From Verrucomicrobiales bacterium (GTDB lineage: Bacteria; Verrucomicrobiota; Verrucomicrobiia; Methylacidiphilales; JAAUTS01): a DNA stretch of 64,000 bases. A program made the position numbers and the translations under genes. Each line of letters starts with the position of its first letter. Within the stretch, counting starts at the first letter, position 1. A model generated the notes under the pieces. It was not told the DNA's origin. It was given only the letters and a program-made list of their open reading frames with translations, and ran no database searches. The stretch lies in contig JAIRPN010000013.1 in NCBI GenBank assembly GCA_031256975.1, positions 434,001 to 498,000 of the forward strand, given 5' to 3'. Below are positions 45,381-55,336 of the stretch, piece after piece.

Positions 45381-45781
45381 TGATGTTGTGTTGGGGGAGC
45401 TTGTTCGACTTTGACGGCGCGGAGGGTAAAGCGTTGCTTCAAATCCGCGTCAAGCAGGACCTCGACGGAATAGTCGCCGGGTTGCTGGAATTCAAGACCG
45501 CCGAAGAACGCCACATTGGTGGCATGCAAATCCTGATTACGCAGGACAAAGGGTGTTTCCGTGTGACCGATTTCCTTTTCCTCTTCGTTAAGGATGCGGG
45601 TGCCTTGGACGAAGGAACCTTGGCCGTTAGTCCAGCGAGTATATACGCAAAGTTTGATGAGGCGCAGTGGATAGGATGGTGCGGCGATAACGTTGATGAC
45701 GCCGACCAAGGTATGCGAGCCCGAGGCTTCAAGTCGGACGTCCTCGCAAATCAAGGCTGCTTGTAAATCAGGTGTCATCAT
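45377..45781 (-). CDS. DUF6941-like conserved protein
   Basis: 134 residues. A single beta-rich domain with ICEDVRLEASGSHTLVGV near the start and FGGLEFQQPGDYSVEVLLD near the end, as in the DUF6941 family of unknown function. No signal peptide. It is coupled to thrB by an ATGA overlap. Two tandem ATGs make the exact start uncertain by one codon. Function unknown. Confidence 0.75.
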   Translation of the reverse strand: MMTPDLQAALICEDVRLEASGSHTLVGVINVIAAPSYPLRLIKLCVYTRWTNGQGSFVQGTRILNEEEKEIGHTETPFVLRNQDLHATNVAFFGGLEFQQPGDYSVEVLLDADLKQRFTLRAVKVEQAPPTQHQ

Positions 45782-45823
45782 AAGGAATTTAAGATTTAAG
45801 ATGGTAGATTTAAGATTGTCAAA

Positions 45824-46702
45824 TTACCTTCTGGTTAGCGCCTTGGGATCGAAGCGGTCGCGCAGGGCATCGCCGAGGAAATTCAACGCCAGCAGAGTGG
45901 CGGCAATGAACAGTCCGGGGCCGACCAACAGCCACCAGGCGGTTTCGATCGGATTGATGAAGCCGGCTCCTTCGGAAAGCAGAGTGCCCCAACTGGCTTG
46001 CGGAGCCCGCACGCCAAGGCCGAGGAAACTGAGGAAAGATTCTTCCAGAATGACGGTGGGAATGGTCAGGGTAAGATAAACCAGAATAATGCCGCTCAGG
46101 TTGGGCAACAGGTGCCGGAACATGATATTGAACCGGTTTTGCCCCAATACTTTGGCAGCCTGGACAAATTGGCGTTCCTTGAGTGAAAGTACTTGTCCTC
46201 GCACGATGCGCGCCATGGTCAGCCATTCGACCAAACCCAGTCCGGCGAACAGGAGGAGAAGTCGTGAATATTCCTGCAAGAGTTTGAAATTCAACTTCGC
46301 CATTAGCGTTTTGAATTGCTCGTCCAGCACGGAAATCAACAGGATCACGATGATCAAGCGGGGCAGTGAATACAGCACATCAACAAAACGCATCATCGTC
46401 CCGTCGGTCTTGCCGCCGGAAAAACCGCTAACGATGCCATAACAAACGCCAATGGTCAGGCTGACCAAGGCGCCGACCGCGCCGACCAACAGCGAGATAC
46501 GCGCGCCGTAAAACACGCGGGTCAATACATCACGACCATTAGCGTCGGTGCCGAACCAATGATGAATATTGGGTTGTAATAGCGGGGCGAAACTGGTGTC
46601 GTCACGGTCGTAGGGGCTAAATACCGGTCCAAGCCATGCCAGCAGCAGCACGCCTGCCAGGATGGCAAGGCAAAGGATGATGATGCGTTTGTTCGAGAAC
46701 AT
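45824..46702 (-). CDS. Oligopeptide/dipeptide ABC permease, OppC/DppC-like
   Basis: 292 residues. An N-terminal membrane helix, a periplasmic loop (FGTDANGRDVLTRVFYGARI) and five more helices, with the EAA loop in EWLTMARIVRGQVLSLKERQFVQAAKVLG. It forms the inner-membrane channel with the OppB-like protein encoded five bases upstream. The ATPase genes (oppD/F) are not in the window on this strand, so they lie elsewhere. Confidence 0.94.
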   Translation of the reverse strand: MFSNKRIIILCLAILAGVLLLAWLGPVFSPYDRDDTSFAPLLQPNIHHWFGTDANGRDVLTRVFYGARISLLVGAVGALVSLTIGVCYGIVSGFSGGKTDGTMMRFVDVLYSLPRLIIVILLISVLDEQFKTLMAKLNFKLLQEYSRLLLLFAGLGLVEWLTMARIVRGQVLSLKERQFVQAAKVLGQNRFNIMFRHLLPNLSGIILVYLTLTIPTVILEESFLSFLGLGVRAPQASWGTLLSEGAGFINPIETAWWLLVGPGLFIAATLLALNFLGDALRDRFDPKALTRR

Positions 46703-46706
46703 GGCG

Positions 46707-47624
46707 TTACCAAAGTTTGATGCGTTTATCCAAGTAGGTGTACAGGATGTCCACGATGGTGTTTAGCGTGACCAAGATGGTGAAATAAACAATCACCGTG
46801 CCACCAACCAGGAAGATGTCGCGATTCAGCACGCTATTGACGAAAAACGGACCGATGCCGGGGATATTAAAAATGGTTTCCACGACCATGCTTCCTGTCA
46901 ATAAATTAGCCGCCAATGGTCCGGTGTAGCTGATCAAAGGCAGGATGCCAATCTTGAGGGCATGACGGTAAATGACGGCTGATTCGGACAACCCCTTGGC
47001 TCGTGCGGTACGGACAAAGTCCTGGTTGAGTACGTCGAGCATGCTGGTGCGCATCAGGCGGCTGCAATAGGCGGCGTAAGGCGCGGCAAGACAGATGGCG
47101 GGCAAGACCAGATTGGACAACGATCCCCAGCCAGCCACCGGCAGCCATTCCAGATAGATGGCGAACAACAACGCTAACAGCGGGGCGATCAGGAAGGTGG
47201 GCAGGCAGATGCCCGCCAAGGCCAGGAACATGGCGCCTCGGTCGATTCCGCCATTGTGATTGGCCGCGGCCAGACTGCCGGTGAAGATGCCGACACCCAA
47301 CGCCAAGACCAGGGCGATCAAGCCGATGCTGGCGGATTTGGGCAGCGAGTAGGCGATGATTTCCGCCACGCTGCGGTTTTGGTATTTGAGGGATTCGCCC
47401 AGGTTGCCGTGGAACAAGTTGCCCCAATAGGAACCGAGCTGTTGCAACAGAGTGCCGTCGAGGTGGTATTGCGCGTTGAGCCGTTGTTCGACGGCGGGGT
47501 CGAGTTTGCGTTCCAGCGCGAACGGCGAGCCGGGCGCGATGCGCATCATCAGGAAGGTGCCGCTAACGACGATCACCAGGATGACCAGCATTTGCAGGAT
47601 TCTTTTGAAAATGAACGCGGCCAT
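46707..47624 (-). CDS. Oligopeptide/dipeptide ABC permease, OppB/DppB-like
   Basis: 305 residues, six membrane helices. N-terminal FILKRILQMLVILVIVVSGT-like segment with IAPGSPF, the EAA loop region YAAYCSRLMRTSMLDVLNQD with FVRTARAKGLSE, and LLTGSMVVETIFNIPGIG near the C-terminus. It lies between the substrate-binding protein gene (one base upstream) and the OppC-like gene (four bases downstream), giving the order oppA-B-C. Confidence 0.95.
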   Translation of the reverse strand: MAAFIFKRILQMLVILVIVVSGTFLMMRIAPGSPFALERKLDPAVEQRLNAQYHLDGTLLQQLGSYWGNLFHGNLGESLKYQNRSVAEIIAYSLPKSASIGLIALVLALGVGIFTGSLAAANHNGGIDRGAMFLALAGICLPTFLIAPLLALLFAIYLEWLPVAGWGSLSNLVLPAICLAAPYAAYCSRLMRTSMLDVLNQDFVRTARAKGLSESAVIYRHALKIGILPLISYTGPLAANLLTGSMVVETIFNIPGIGPFFVNSVLNRDIFLVGGTVIVYFTILVTLNTIVDILYTYLDKRIKLW

Positions 47625-47625
47625 G

Positions 47626-49203
47626 CTATTTCACGTCCTTTCGATAGATGTCCTGGATCGGGTGATCGTCCAACGGGGTGCCGTGAATGCCGCCGAATTT
47701 GTCGGGATCGTAAAGTTGCATGCCGACGTAAAAGAACAGCGGGGCAATCGGCGGTTCGTCGTTGGTGAGAATTTTCTCGGCGCTGCGCAATAAGGCGAAA
47801 CGCTTGGCCGGATCGACTTCACGGTTAGCGGCCTGCAGGATGGCGTCGTAGTTGGCGTTGTGCCAGCCGGTGCGGTTGTTGCCGTTGCCGGAGGTGAAGC
47901 AACTGAGGAAGGTGTTCGGATCGGGATAGTCGCCGACCCAACTGGAGCGGGCGATGTCATAGTCGAGGCCGTCGAGGGCCTGCAGGTAGGCGGTCCATTC
48001 CACCTGGCGCAGTTCGACATCGACATTAAGCACGCGTTTCCACATGGCCTGGATTTCCACCGCGATGCCGGCGTGTTGCTGCGAGGAATTGTACAGGATG
48101 GAAATTCGCGGAAATCCCTTGCCATTCGGATAACCGGCAGCCGCTAACCACGAACGGGCCTGGTCGGGATTATAGCCGATTCCGGCGTAAGGCTGATAAC
48201 CTTTGATTAAGTCCGGGACGAAGGAACTCGCGGCTTGTTCACCGCCGAGGGTGATTTTGTTGACGATGGTATCGCGGTCGATGGCGGCGGAAAAGGCTTT
48301 GCGGACCAGCGGGTTGTCGAAGGGCGGACGACTGGTGTTGAAGCGGTAGAAATAAGTGCCGAGGTAATTAAAGACATGCAGGTCGCGGCGTTTTTTCAGG
48401 CCCGGCAGGATTTGCGGCAGAATCAGACCACGGTCGAGAATCAGGTCGGCTTGTCCGGTGAAATACAAATTGACCGCCGTGTTGCCCTGGGTGGCGGCCA
48501 GTGCGTCAACCCGTTTGATTTTGACATTGGCGGCGTCCCAATAGAGCGGATTGGCCTTGAATTCGACGCGGTCGTTGAGCTTCCAATCCTGCAACAAATA
48601 CGCGCCGTTACCGGCGAAGTTTTGCGGACGGGTCCAATTATTGCCGTATTTTTCGATCACGGTTAGCGGCGTCGGCAGGTAAGTGGCGAAGCCGACCAGG
48701 TTGATGAAATAGGGGGTCGGGGCGATCAAGCGGACCTGTAATGTATCGTTATCCAGCACCCTGATGCCGACCTGGTTGAAATCCTTGAGCTCGCCTTTTT
48801 GGTAGCGTTGGGCATTTTCAATCACGAACAACACGTCGGCGTAAACCGCGCGGGTTTCGGGTTCCAAAACCCGGCGCCAGGAGTCGGCGAAATCCTTCGC
48901 CGTTAGCGGTTGCCCGTTGCTCCAGCGCAAGTCGGGGCGCAAGTGGAAGGTGTAGGTTTTGCCGTCGGCGGAAATATCCCAATGATCGGCGGCTCCCGGC
49001 ACCACATCGCCGGTTTCATTTAATCGGGTCAATCCCTCGAACAAACAGTACGCCAACCGGCCTTCCGATTGGCCGCTAATCAGCGCAGGATCGAGGGTTT
49101 GCGGTTCCGGGCCGTTGACGAAGGCCAGGCCGGGTTTTTCGCGGTTAGCGTCACAGGAAAACAGGAGTGCCGCTAATGCTGAAAGACAGCAAGCGGCGGT
49201 CAT
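47626..49203 (-). CDS. Oligopeptide-binding lipoprotein, OppA-like (SBP family 5)
   Basis: 525 residues from the ATG coding for MTAACCLSALAALLFSC, a lipoprotein signal. An upstream in-frame ATG at 49248 is rejected because the extra codons come from an intergenic repeat. Signature blocks are PQTLDPALISGQSEGRLAY, KTYTFHLRPDLRWSNGQPLT, TGNGAY-like FAGNGAYLLQDWKL and NPLVRKAFSAAIDRD. It binds peptides in the periplasm and delivers them to the OppBC-like channel encoded next. Seven motif copies lie within it. Confidence 0.94.
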   Translation of the reverse strand: MTAACCLSALAALLFSCDANREKPGLAFVNGPEPQTLDPALISGQSEGRLAYCLFEGLTRLNETGDVVPGAADHWDISADGKTYTFHLRPDLRWSNGQPLTAKDFADSWRRVLEPETRAVYADVLFVIENAQRYQKGELKDFNQVGIRVLDNDTLQVRLIAPTPYFINLVGFATYLPTPLTVIEKYGNNWTRPQNFAGNGAYLLQDWKLNDRVEFKANPLYWDAANVKIKRVDALAATQGNTAVNLYFTGQADLILDRGLILPQILPGLKKRRDLHVFNYLGTYFYRFNTSRPPFDNPLVRKAFSAAIDRDTIVNKITLGGEQAASSFVPDLIKGYQPYAGIGYNPDQARSWLAAAGYPNGKGFPRISILYNSSQQHAGIAVEIQAMWKRVLNVDVELRQVEWTAYLQALDGLDYDIARSSWVGDYPDPNTFLSCFTSGNGNNRTGWHNANYDAILQAANREVDPAKRFALLRSAEKILTNDEPPIAPLFFYVGMQLYDPDKFGGIHGTPLDDHPIQDIYRKDVK

Positions 49204-49205
49204 TT

Positions 49206-49245
49206 TTTTTAACCACGGATGGACACTAATGGACACGGATGGATG
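49206..49245. repeat. TTTAACCACGGATGGACACTAATGG-type repeat
   Basis: The block begins TTTAACCACGG and continues with two imperfect GGATGGACAC units around CTAATGGACACGG. It lies between the oppA-like and secG genes. Read on the minus strand it gives a spurious HPSVSISVHPW extension for OppA. Elements with this sequence are, from memory, frequent between genes in several bacterial groups. Confidence 0.65.
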
Positions 49246-49290
49246 CAATTTTTAATAAAATGCAGTCTCCGTGACGGGATGTACAGGAAA

Positions 49291-49686
49291 TTATTTGGTT
49301 GCCGGGGCGGCAGGGGCGGGAGCCGCCGGTTGGGCTGGAGTGCTGGTGGAAGCAGGAGCTTCCGCAGCGGCCGGGGTTTCCGGTTTGGCGGGTTGGGTTG
49401 CCGCGGCACGGGCCTTGAGCCTGGAGCTCAGATCGGTCGCGGAATCAGCCTTGGCGTGCAACAGGGCGAGGCCCAGGGTGCAGGCGAAGAAAATACCAGC
49501 CAGCCAAATGGTGACTTTGGTGAGCACGTCGGTGGTTTGCGCGCCGAACAGGGAATCGGTCATGCCGCCGCCAAAAGCCGCGCCAAGACCTTCTGAACGA
49601 GGACGTTGCATGAGCACGACCAAGGTCAGCAGCAAGCTGCAAATCACGAAAACCACGGTCAAAATATAGATGAAAACGGTCACCAT
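49291..49686 (-). CDS. secG: Preprotein translocase subunit SecG
   Basis: 131 residues. Two membrane helices (FIYILTVVFVICSLLLTLVV and VTIWLAGIFFACTLGLALL) around the cytoplasmic loop LMQRPRSEGLGAAFGGGMTD with the SecG glycine-rich patch. An Ala/Pro-rich tail of about 45 residues is longer than in E. coli. It follows gap-pgk-tpiA on the same strand, the order commonly seen for secG. Confidence 0.93.
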   Translation of the reverse strand: MVTVFIYILTVVFVICSLLLTLVVLMQRPRSEGLGAAFGGGMTDSLFGAQTTDVLTKVTIWLAGIFFACTLGLALLHAKADSATDLSSRLKARAAATQPAKPETPAAAEAPASTSTPAQPAAPAPAAPATK

Positions 49687-49753
49687 AAAGAGGGGAAAGG
49701 ATACGCTAATGACGGGTTATGGCAAGTATTTTTGTATGTACAATACATGTATG

Positions 49754-49781
49754 AAAAAGCCCCGCTAATTGCGGGGCTTTT
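49754..49781 (-). terminator. Rho-independent terminator with CGCTAA motif in the loop
   Basis: An 11-bp stem (AAAAGCCCCGC and complement) with a 5-base loop TAATT and T's on the minus strand. It ends the tpiA transcript, so secG 70 bases further on needs readthrough or its own promoter. The stem-loop junction contains one full motif copy. Confidence 0.9.
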
Positions 49782-49807
49782 GAAAAGGACGCTAACAACG
49801 AGGGTGT

Positions 49808-50578
<771 letters not shown>

Positions 50579-50608
50579 AATGTAAAATTATGAATGTTGA
50601 ATGATTAA

Positions 50609-51853
50609 TTATTTGTCGTTCAGGTTGACCACGCCGGGGAGTTGCTTGCCTTCGAGCAATTCGAGGCTTGCGCCGCCGCCGGTGGAGCAGTGGGTAACTT
50701 TGCTTGCCACGCCGAATTTCTTCGCCGCGGTCGCGGTATCGCCGCCACCGACAACGGTGGTGGCACCGTTAGCGGTCGCTTCCGCCACGGCATCGGCCTG
50801 CGCCTTGGTGCCGTTGGCAAATTTGTCGAATTCGAACACGCCAGCCGGGCCGTTCCAGACGATGGTCTTGGCTGCCAGAATGGTTTCGCGGTAGAGTTTG
50901 ATTGATTCCGGACCCGCATCGAGGCCCATCCAGTCGGCAGGAATGCCCTCGGCATCGGTGGCGACCTTGGTGTTGGCGTTAGCGTCAAATTTATCGGCAC
51001 AGAGATAATCGACGGGCAGGACAATCTTCACGCCCTTGGCCTTGGCTTTTTCCATCAACTCGGGAACCATCTTGGCGCCTTCCTCGTCATAGAGGCTGGT
51101 GCCGATGGGCATGTTGTTGATGACTTTCTTGAAGGTGAAGGCCATGCCGCCGCCAATGATGACGGAGTCGGCTTTGTCCAACAGGTTCTTGATCAGCGGG
51201 ATCTTGTCGGCGATCTTGGCGCCGCCGAGGATCGCTAACAGCGGACGCTTGGGATTGTCGATGACTGCGGCAAAAGCCTTGAGTTCCTTTTCCATCAGGA
51301 ATCCGGCGACCTTGTCCGGCAGGTTTACGCCGACCACCGAGGAGTGGGCGCGGTGCGCGGTGCCGAAAGCGTCATTGACGTACACGTCGCCGAGCTTGGT
51401 GAGGCTGGCGCGGAAAGCTTCCACCTTAGAGGGGTCGGCCTTGATCTTTTCGCCGTTAGCGTCCTTGGCCTTGCCTTCTTCCTCGATGTGGAAGCGGAGG
51501 TTTTCCAGCAGGACGACTTCACCGGGCTGCAATTTGGCGCAAGTGGCTTCGACTTCCGCTCCGACGCAGTCGTTGAGGAATTTGACCGGCTTGCCGAGCA
51601 ATTCCTGCAGTTTTTCAGCCACGGGCTTCAAGGTGTATTTCGGGGTGACCTGGCCGTTCGGGCGTCCGAGGTGGCTCATCAACACAACCGAGGCTCCCTG
51701 TTCGAGGGCATACTGGATGGTCGGCAGGGCGGCGGTAATGCGCTGGGTATTGGTAATCGCGCCGGTCGCTTTGTCCTGGGGAACGTTAAAATCCACGCGC
51801 ATCAACACGCGTTTGCCTTTGAGGGATACATCTTGGATTATTTTTTTAGCCAT
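50609..51853 (-). CDS. pgk: Phosphoglycerate kinase
   Basis: 414 residues. N-terminal [30 protein letters not shown], then [20 protein letters not shown], and the late ATP-site block [14 protein letters not shown] are diagnostic. It makes ATP from 1,3-bisphosphoglycerate. It sits between gap (about 200 bases upstream with its own terminator) and tpiA. It has four motif copies at positions where CTA-Leu or GTT-AGC codons might be replaced by more common ones. Confidence 0.98.
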   Translation of the reverse strand: MAKKIIQDVSLKGKRVLMRVDFNVPQDKATGAITNTQRITAALPTIQYALEQGASVVLMSHLGRPNGQVTPKYTLKPVAEKLQELLGKPVKFLNDCVGAEVEATCAKLQPGEVVLLENLRFHIEEEGKAKDANGEKIKADPSKVEAFRASLTKLGDVYVNDAFGTAHRAHSSVVGVNLPDKVAGFLMEKELKAFAAVIDNPKRPLLAILGGAKIADKIPLIKNLLDKADSVIIGGGMAFTFKKVINNMPIGTSLYDEEGAKMVPELMEKAKAKGVKIVLPVDYLCADKFDANANTKVATDAEGIPADWMGLDAGPESIKLYRETILAAKTIVWNGPAGVFEFDKFANGTKAQADAVAEATANGATTVVGGGDTATAAKKFGVASKVTHCSTGGGASLELLEGKQLPGVVNLNDK

Positions 51854-52006
51854 AAGTTTTGTTTGTTAAATTGAGCCTCCAATGATAAGGGAAGCGACGG
51901 GGAAGTGAAGTTAATTCAACGAATTTTTATCGTCTGGCGGCCGCTAACAATGAGGCAAAGATGGCAACGTTAATTTCGGGATTTCGACAACAATACGGGA
52001 AAAGAA

Positions 52007-52038
52007 AATGGCGGCCGGGACAGTTCCCGACCGCCATT
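52007..52038 (-). terminator. Rho-independent terminator of gap
   Basis: A 14-bp stem (AATGGCGGTCGGGA with one G-U pair) around a 4-base loop, followed on the minus strand by a TTCTTTTCC tract. A motif copy (52037) overlaps the foot of the stem. It separates gap from pgk, so pgk is probably expressed from its own promoter in the 150 bases that follow. Confidence 0.8.
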
Positions 52039-52060
52039 AGCGTTCAGCCTTGCGGCCAAA

Positions 52061-53143
<1,083 letters not shown>

Positions 53144-53395
53144 TTAACCTTTTTCGGCCACGGCTAACCGAACAAGACCGGCACTCACCAGAAGCGACCG
53201 GGTTCTGAAATAGAACGTGAATTAATATAGGTCAGCCCGGGTGAGGGTCAACGGCAAAAACCTTTATTGGCTAAAATCGGCATGTTATTAGCTGGAATGT
53301 AAATTCAATAAGCGACACTAAAAAAATTACAGCAATTGCAATAATCGCATTATTTAATGGTGTAATGCGTTTAATGGATTACAATCGGCGGCGCT

Positions 53396-53791
53396 ATGGA
53401 TAAGTATTATATCCAACTCGGCGAGGAACCGTCCGGTCCCTATACCTTCAAACAACTCAAATCCATGTGGTTGCACGGTAACCTGACCGTGGAGAACCTG
53501 TACATGACCGAAGGCAGCGGTGAGTGGTCGCGGTTAGCGGACTTGCTGGTGCAACTGGAAGAGGAAAAAAAGGAACTGCCCTTCCAGATGCCCACCAACA
53601 TGCACAGCGTGGTTAGCGGTGAAGTACGGGTTAGTGACGTGAAAATGAAATTCACCAGCATGGTGGTTTTCATGCTCAAGTGGACGATTGCGGCCATCCC
53701 CGCCGCTATTATCCTGAGCATCCTGTTTAGTATCATCTTCTATCTGTTCTGGACTTATTATCTGGCAGCCCAGTTCGCGGGCAAGCAGTAA
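53396..53791 (+). CDS. GYF_2-domain membrane protein
   Basis: 131 residues. The N-terminal 50 residues (YYIQLGEEPSGPYTFKQLKS, then GEWSRLADLL) form a GYF_2-like domain, which binds proline-rich or other peptides. A hydrophobic region at about 90-122 (WTIAAIPAAIILSILFSIIF) makes one or two membrane helices near the C-terminus. Divergent from gap. Function unknown; a scaffold at the inner membrane is possible. Confidence 0.78.
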   Translation: MDKYYIQLGEEPSGPYTFKQLKSMWLHGNLTVENLYMTEGSGEWSRLADLLVQLEEEKKELPFQMPTNMHSVVSGEVRVSDVKMKFTSMVVFMLKWTIAAIPAAIILSILFSIIFYLFWTYYLAAQFAGKQ

Positions 53792-53806
53792 ACTTTTGTT
53801 GGTGAT

Positions 53807-54715
53807 TCAAAGATGGGCGGAAGTCTTTTCCCGGCTTTTGCGCAAGGCTGCGACCAACAGGGAAATGATTCCCGCCATAAGCAGAAGCCAAGTCGAGGGT
53901 TCCGGGATGACACTGACGTTGATGTGGTCGATGAGGGCGGAATAACCAACGTTCTCGGGGATGCGGAACCCGATGCCGGTCATTTCCAAATCCCTGGTGG
54001 CAGCCAAAGCGTCGGTGATGGACATGATAAGATCGCCGTCCCGGTAATATTCAACCAGGAAATTGCCCAACTCGTCCTTGGTGACGGAGAGGGTCAGATT
54101 ATAAATGGTGGAAGGACTGAGGCCGGTGTCGGTTGCTTGCTTGATGTCCTTGGTGCCGTTGGCCATGTGGATGAGGCCGGTGCGGTAGGTGAGCTTGGTG
54201 CCGTTAGCGGCATTGGTGGTTTTCTGGCGGGCGTAGAGGATGGAAGCGTTATGGTCGGGGTCATCGATGGCGCTGGGGCTGGTGGTGGCGGCATTGGTAT
54301 AACGCAGGAAACCGAGGTCAAACTCGGCGGCGGTCAGGGCGGTCGCGGAGTTGCCGAAGGCCAAGCCAACGCTGAGGCTGAGGGTTTGCCCAGTAGTGAG
54401 GCTGTTGAGGGTGAAGGGACTGCCGCCGGTGACGGCGCTGAAATCGACGGCGCGATAGACGATGTTGCCGGACGAGAGTATTTGCATGGTGTTACGCCCG
54501 AAGGAATTGCTGGCGTTGAGGAGCGCGGGGCTGTTTGCGCTTGCAGGGCTAAAGATCTGGACATATTCCCCGCCGCCAGTGGTGGTGATCTTACTGGTAC
54601 TGCCACTGCCGGTGAGAGTGGCGTCGTAGAAATAATCATTCACCAGCACTTGTGCTTGGGCTGCGACAGCCATCATGCCGCAGATTGCCACCAACCATAA
54701 CGTTTTATTCTGCAT
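53807..54715 (-). CDS. PEP-CTERM sorted surface protein
   Basis: 302 residues. A signal peptide (LWLVAICGMMAVAAQAQ) leads a beta-rich domain with Thr/Ser/Asn-rich strands. The C-terminal tail shows the PEP-CTERM signal IPEPSTWLLLMAGIISLLVA followed by basic residues (LRKSREK). Such proteins are sorted by an exosortase and probably reach the surface or extracellular matrix. The EpsI-like gene at 41.0 kb would fit the same system. Ligand unknown. Confidence 0.85.
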   Translation of the reverse strand: MQNKTLWLVAICGMMAVAAQAQVLVNDYFYDATLTGSGSTSKITTTGGGEYVQIFSPASANSPALLNASNSFGRNTMQILSSGNIVYRAVDFSAVTGGSPFTLNSLTTGQTLSLSVGLAFGNSATALTAAEFDLGFLRYTNAATTSPSAIDDPDHNASILYARQKTTNAANGTKLTYRTGLIHMANGTKDIKQATDTGLSPSTIYNLTLSVTKDELGNFLVEYYRDGDLIMSITDALAATRDLEMTGIGFRIPENVGYSALIDHINVSVIPEPSTWLLLMAGIISLLVAALRKSREKTSAHL

Positions 54716-54842
54716 AGCAGGAATATTTTATACACAGGTGGCTGGTTTGGGTATGTCAATTGCTGACTGGTTTTGTGTAAATAGCCAATCCGGCTTCAGA
54801 TTCCATTTTCTGCTGACAACGGGGGATTTGGACAAATCGAAA

Positions 54843-55042
54843 TTATCCGGATAGTGGCAAGGAATCCCGCTGACATCGCCGCCGGATGAAGTGCTGAATT
54901 TGTTCTTTTTTGATTTTTCCGGTCAAGGATTTCGGGATGCTGCTGAAATCAATGGGTTCAATGTCATACTGCTTGGATTCCTTCGACTCCCGTCTATCCC
55001 TTCAATCGGGCATGGACATCTTTTCCCAAGCCCCCCAAGGTA
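54843..55042 (-). pseudogene. Possible acyl-CoA synthetase C-terminal remnant
   Basis: On the minus strand a 52-codon stretch without start codon reads YDIEPIDFSSIPKSLTGKIK and ends at 54843. It is reminiscent of the C-terminal lysine motif of AMP-forming acyl-CoA ligases (IPxxxTGKIxR). Just upstream, in another frame, the stretch TLGGLGKDVHARLKG is protein-like. A frameshift or stop separates them. This could be decayed coding DNA, but also chance. Identity is weak. Confidence 0.25.
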
Positions 55043-55178
55043 CACAAGCTGGCGTAATTTTCTTTCTATTCACTGGGTTGTGACGATTTCTTATCGGTAT
55101 GAATCCGTAGTAGATAGATAGCCGTTAGATTCGGATTTTCATATAAGCAGGGCTTTGCATAAGAACCTGCAAAAGCGA

Positions 55179-55224
55179 TTTAACCACGGAAAAAGCCCCT
55201 TACCCTGTTATTTCCCGTGGTTAT
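55179..55224. repeat. Short inverted repeat, TTTAACCACGG type
   Basis: Arms TAACCACGG (from 55181) and the complement CCGTGGTTA (to 55223) enclose about 25 bases, with A's and T's extending the pairing (GGAAAA against TTTCC). It shares its header with the repeats near 43350 and 49209. It may work as a terminator. Confidence 0.6.
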
Positions 55225-55336
55225 AAAAGCTTTTTACATTAACCCGGAGCTTTGGCCTTGCACTAGCTATTATCAGCCGGATGTTCTGGTGTAAGAGTGG
55301 GAGAGGTTTGGCTCCTATGAGTGTAGAAAGCGTGAA

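Larger units (their letters stand above)
54716..55336. other. Intergenic stretch between two PEP-CTERM genes
   Basis: 620 bases with no intact gene. The first 120 hold the promoter side of the upstream-facing PEP-CTERM gene. The middle (54843-55042) contains a possible gene remnant, listed separately. An inverted repeat lies at 55179-55224. The remainder is unremarkable, and no CGCTAA motif copy is seen here. Confidence 0.5.
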
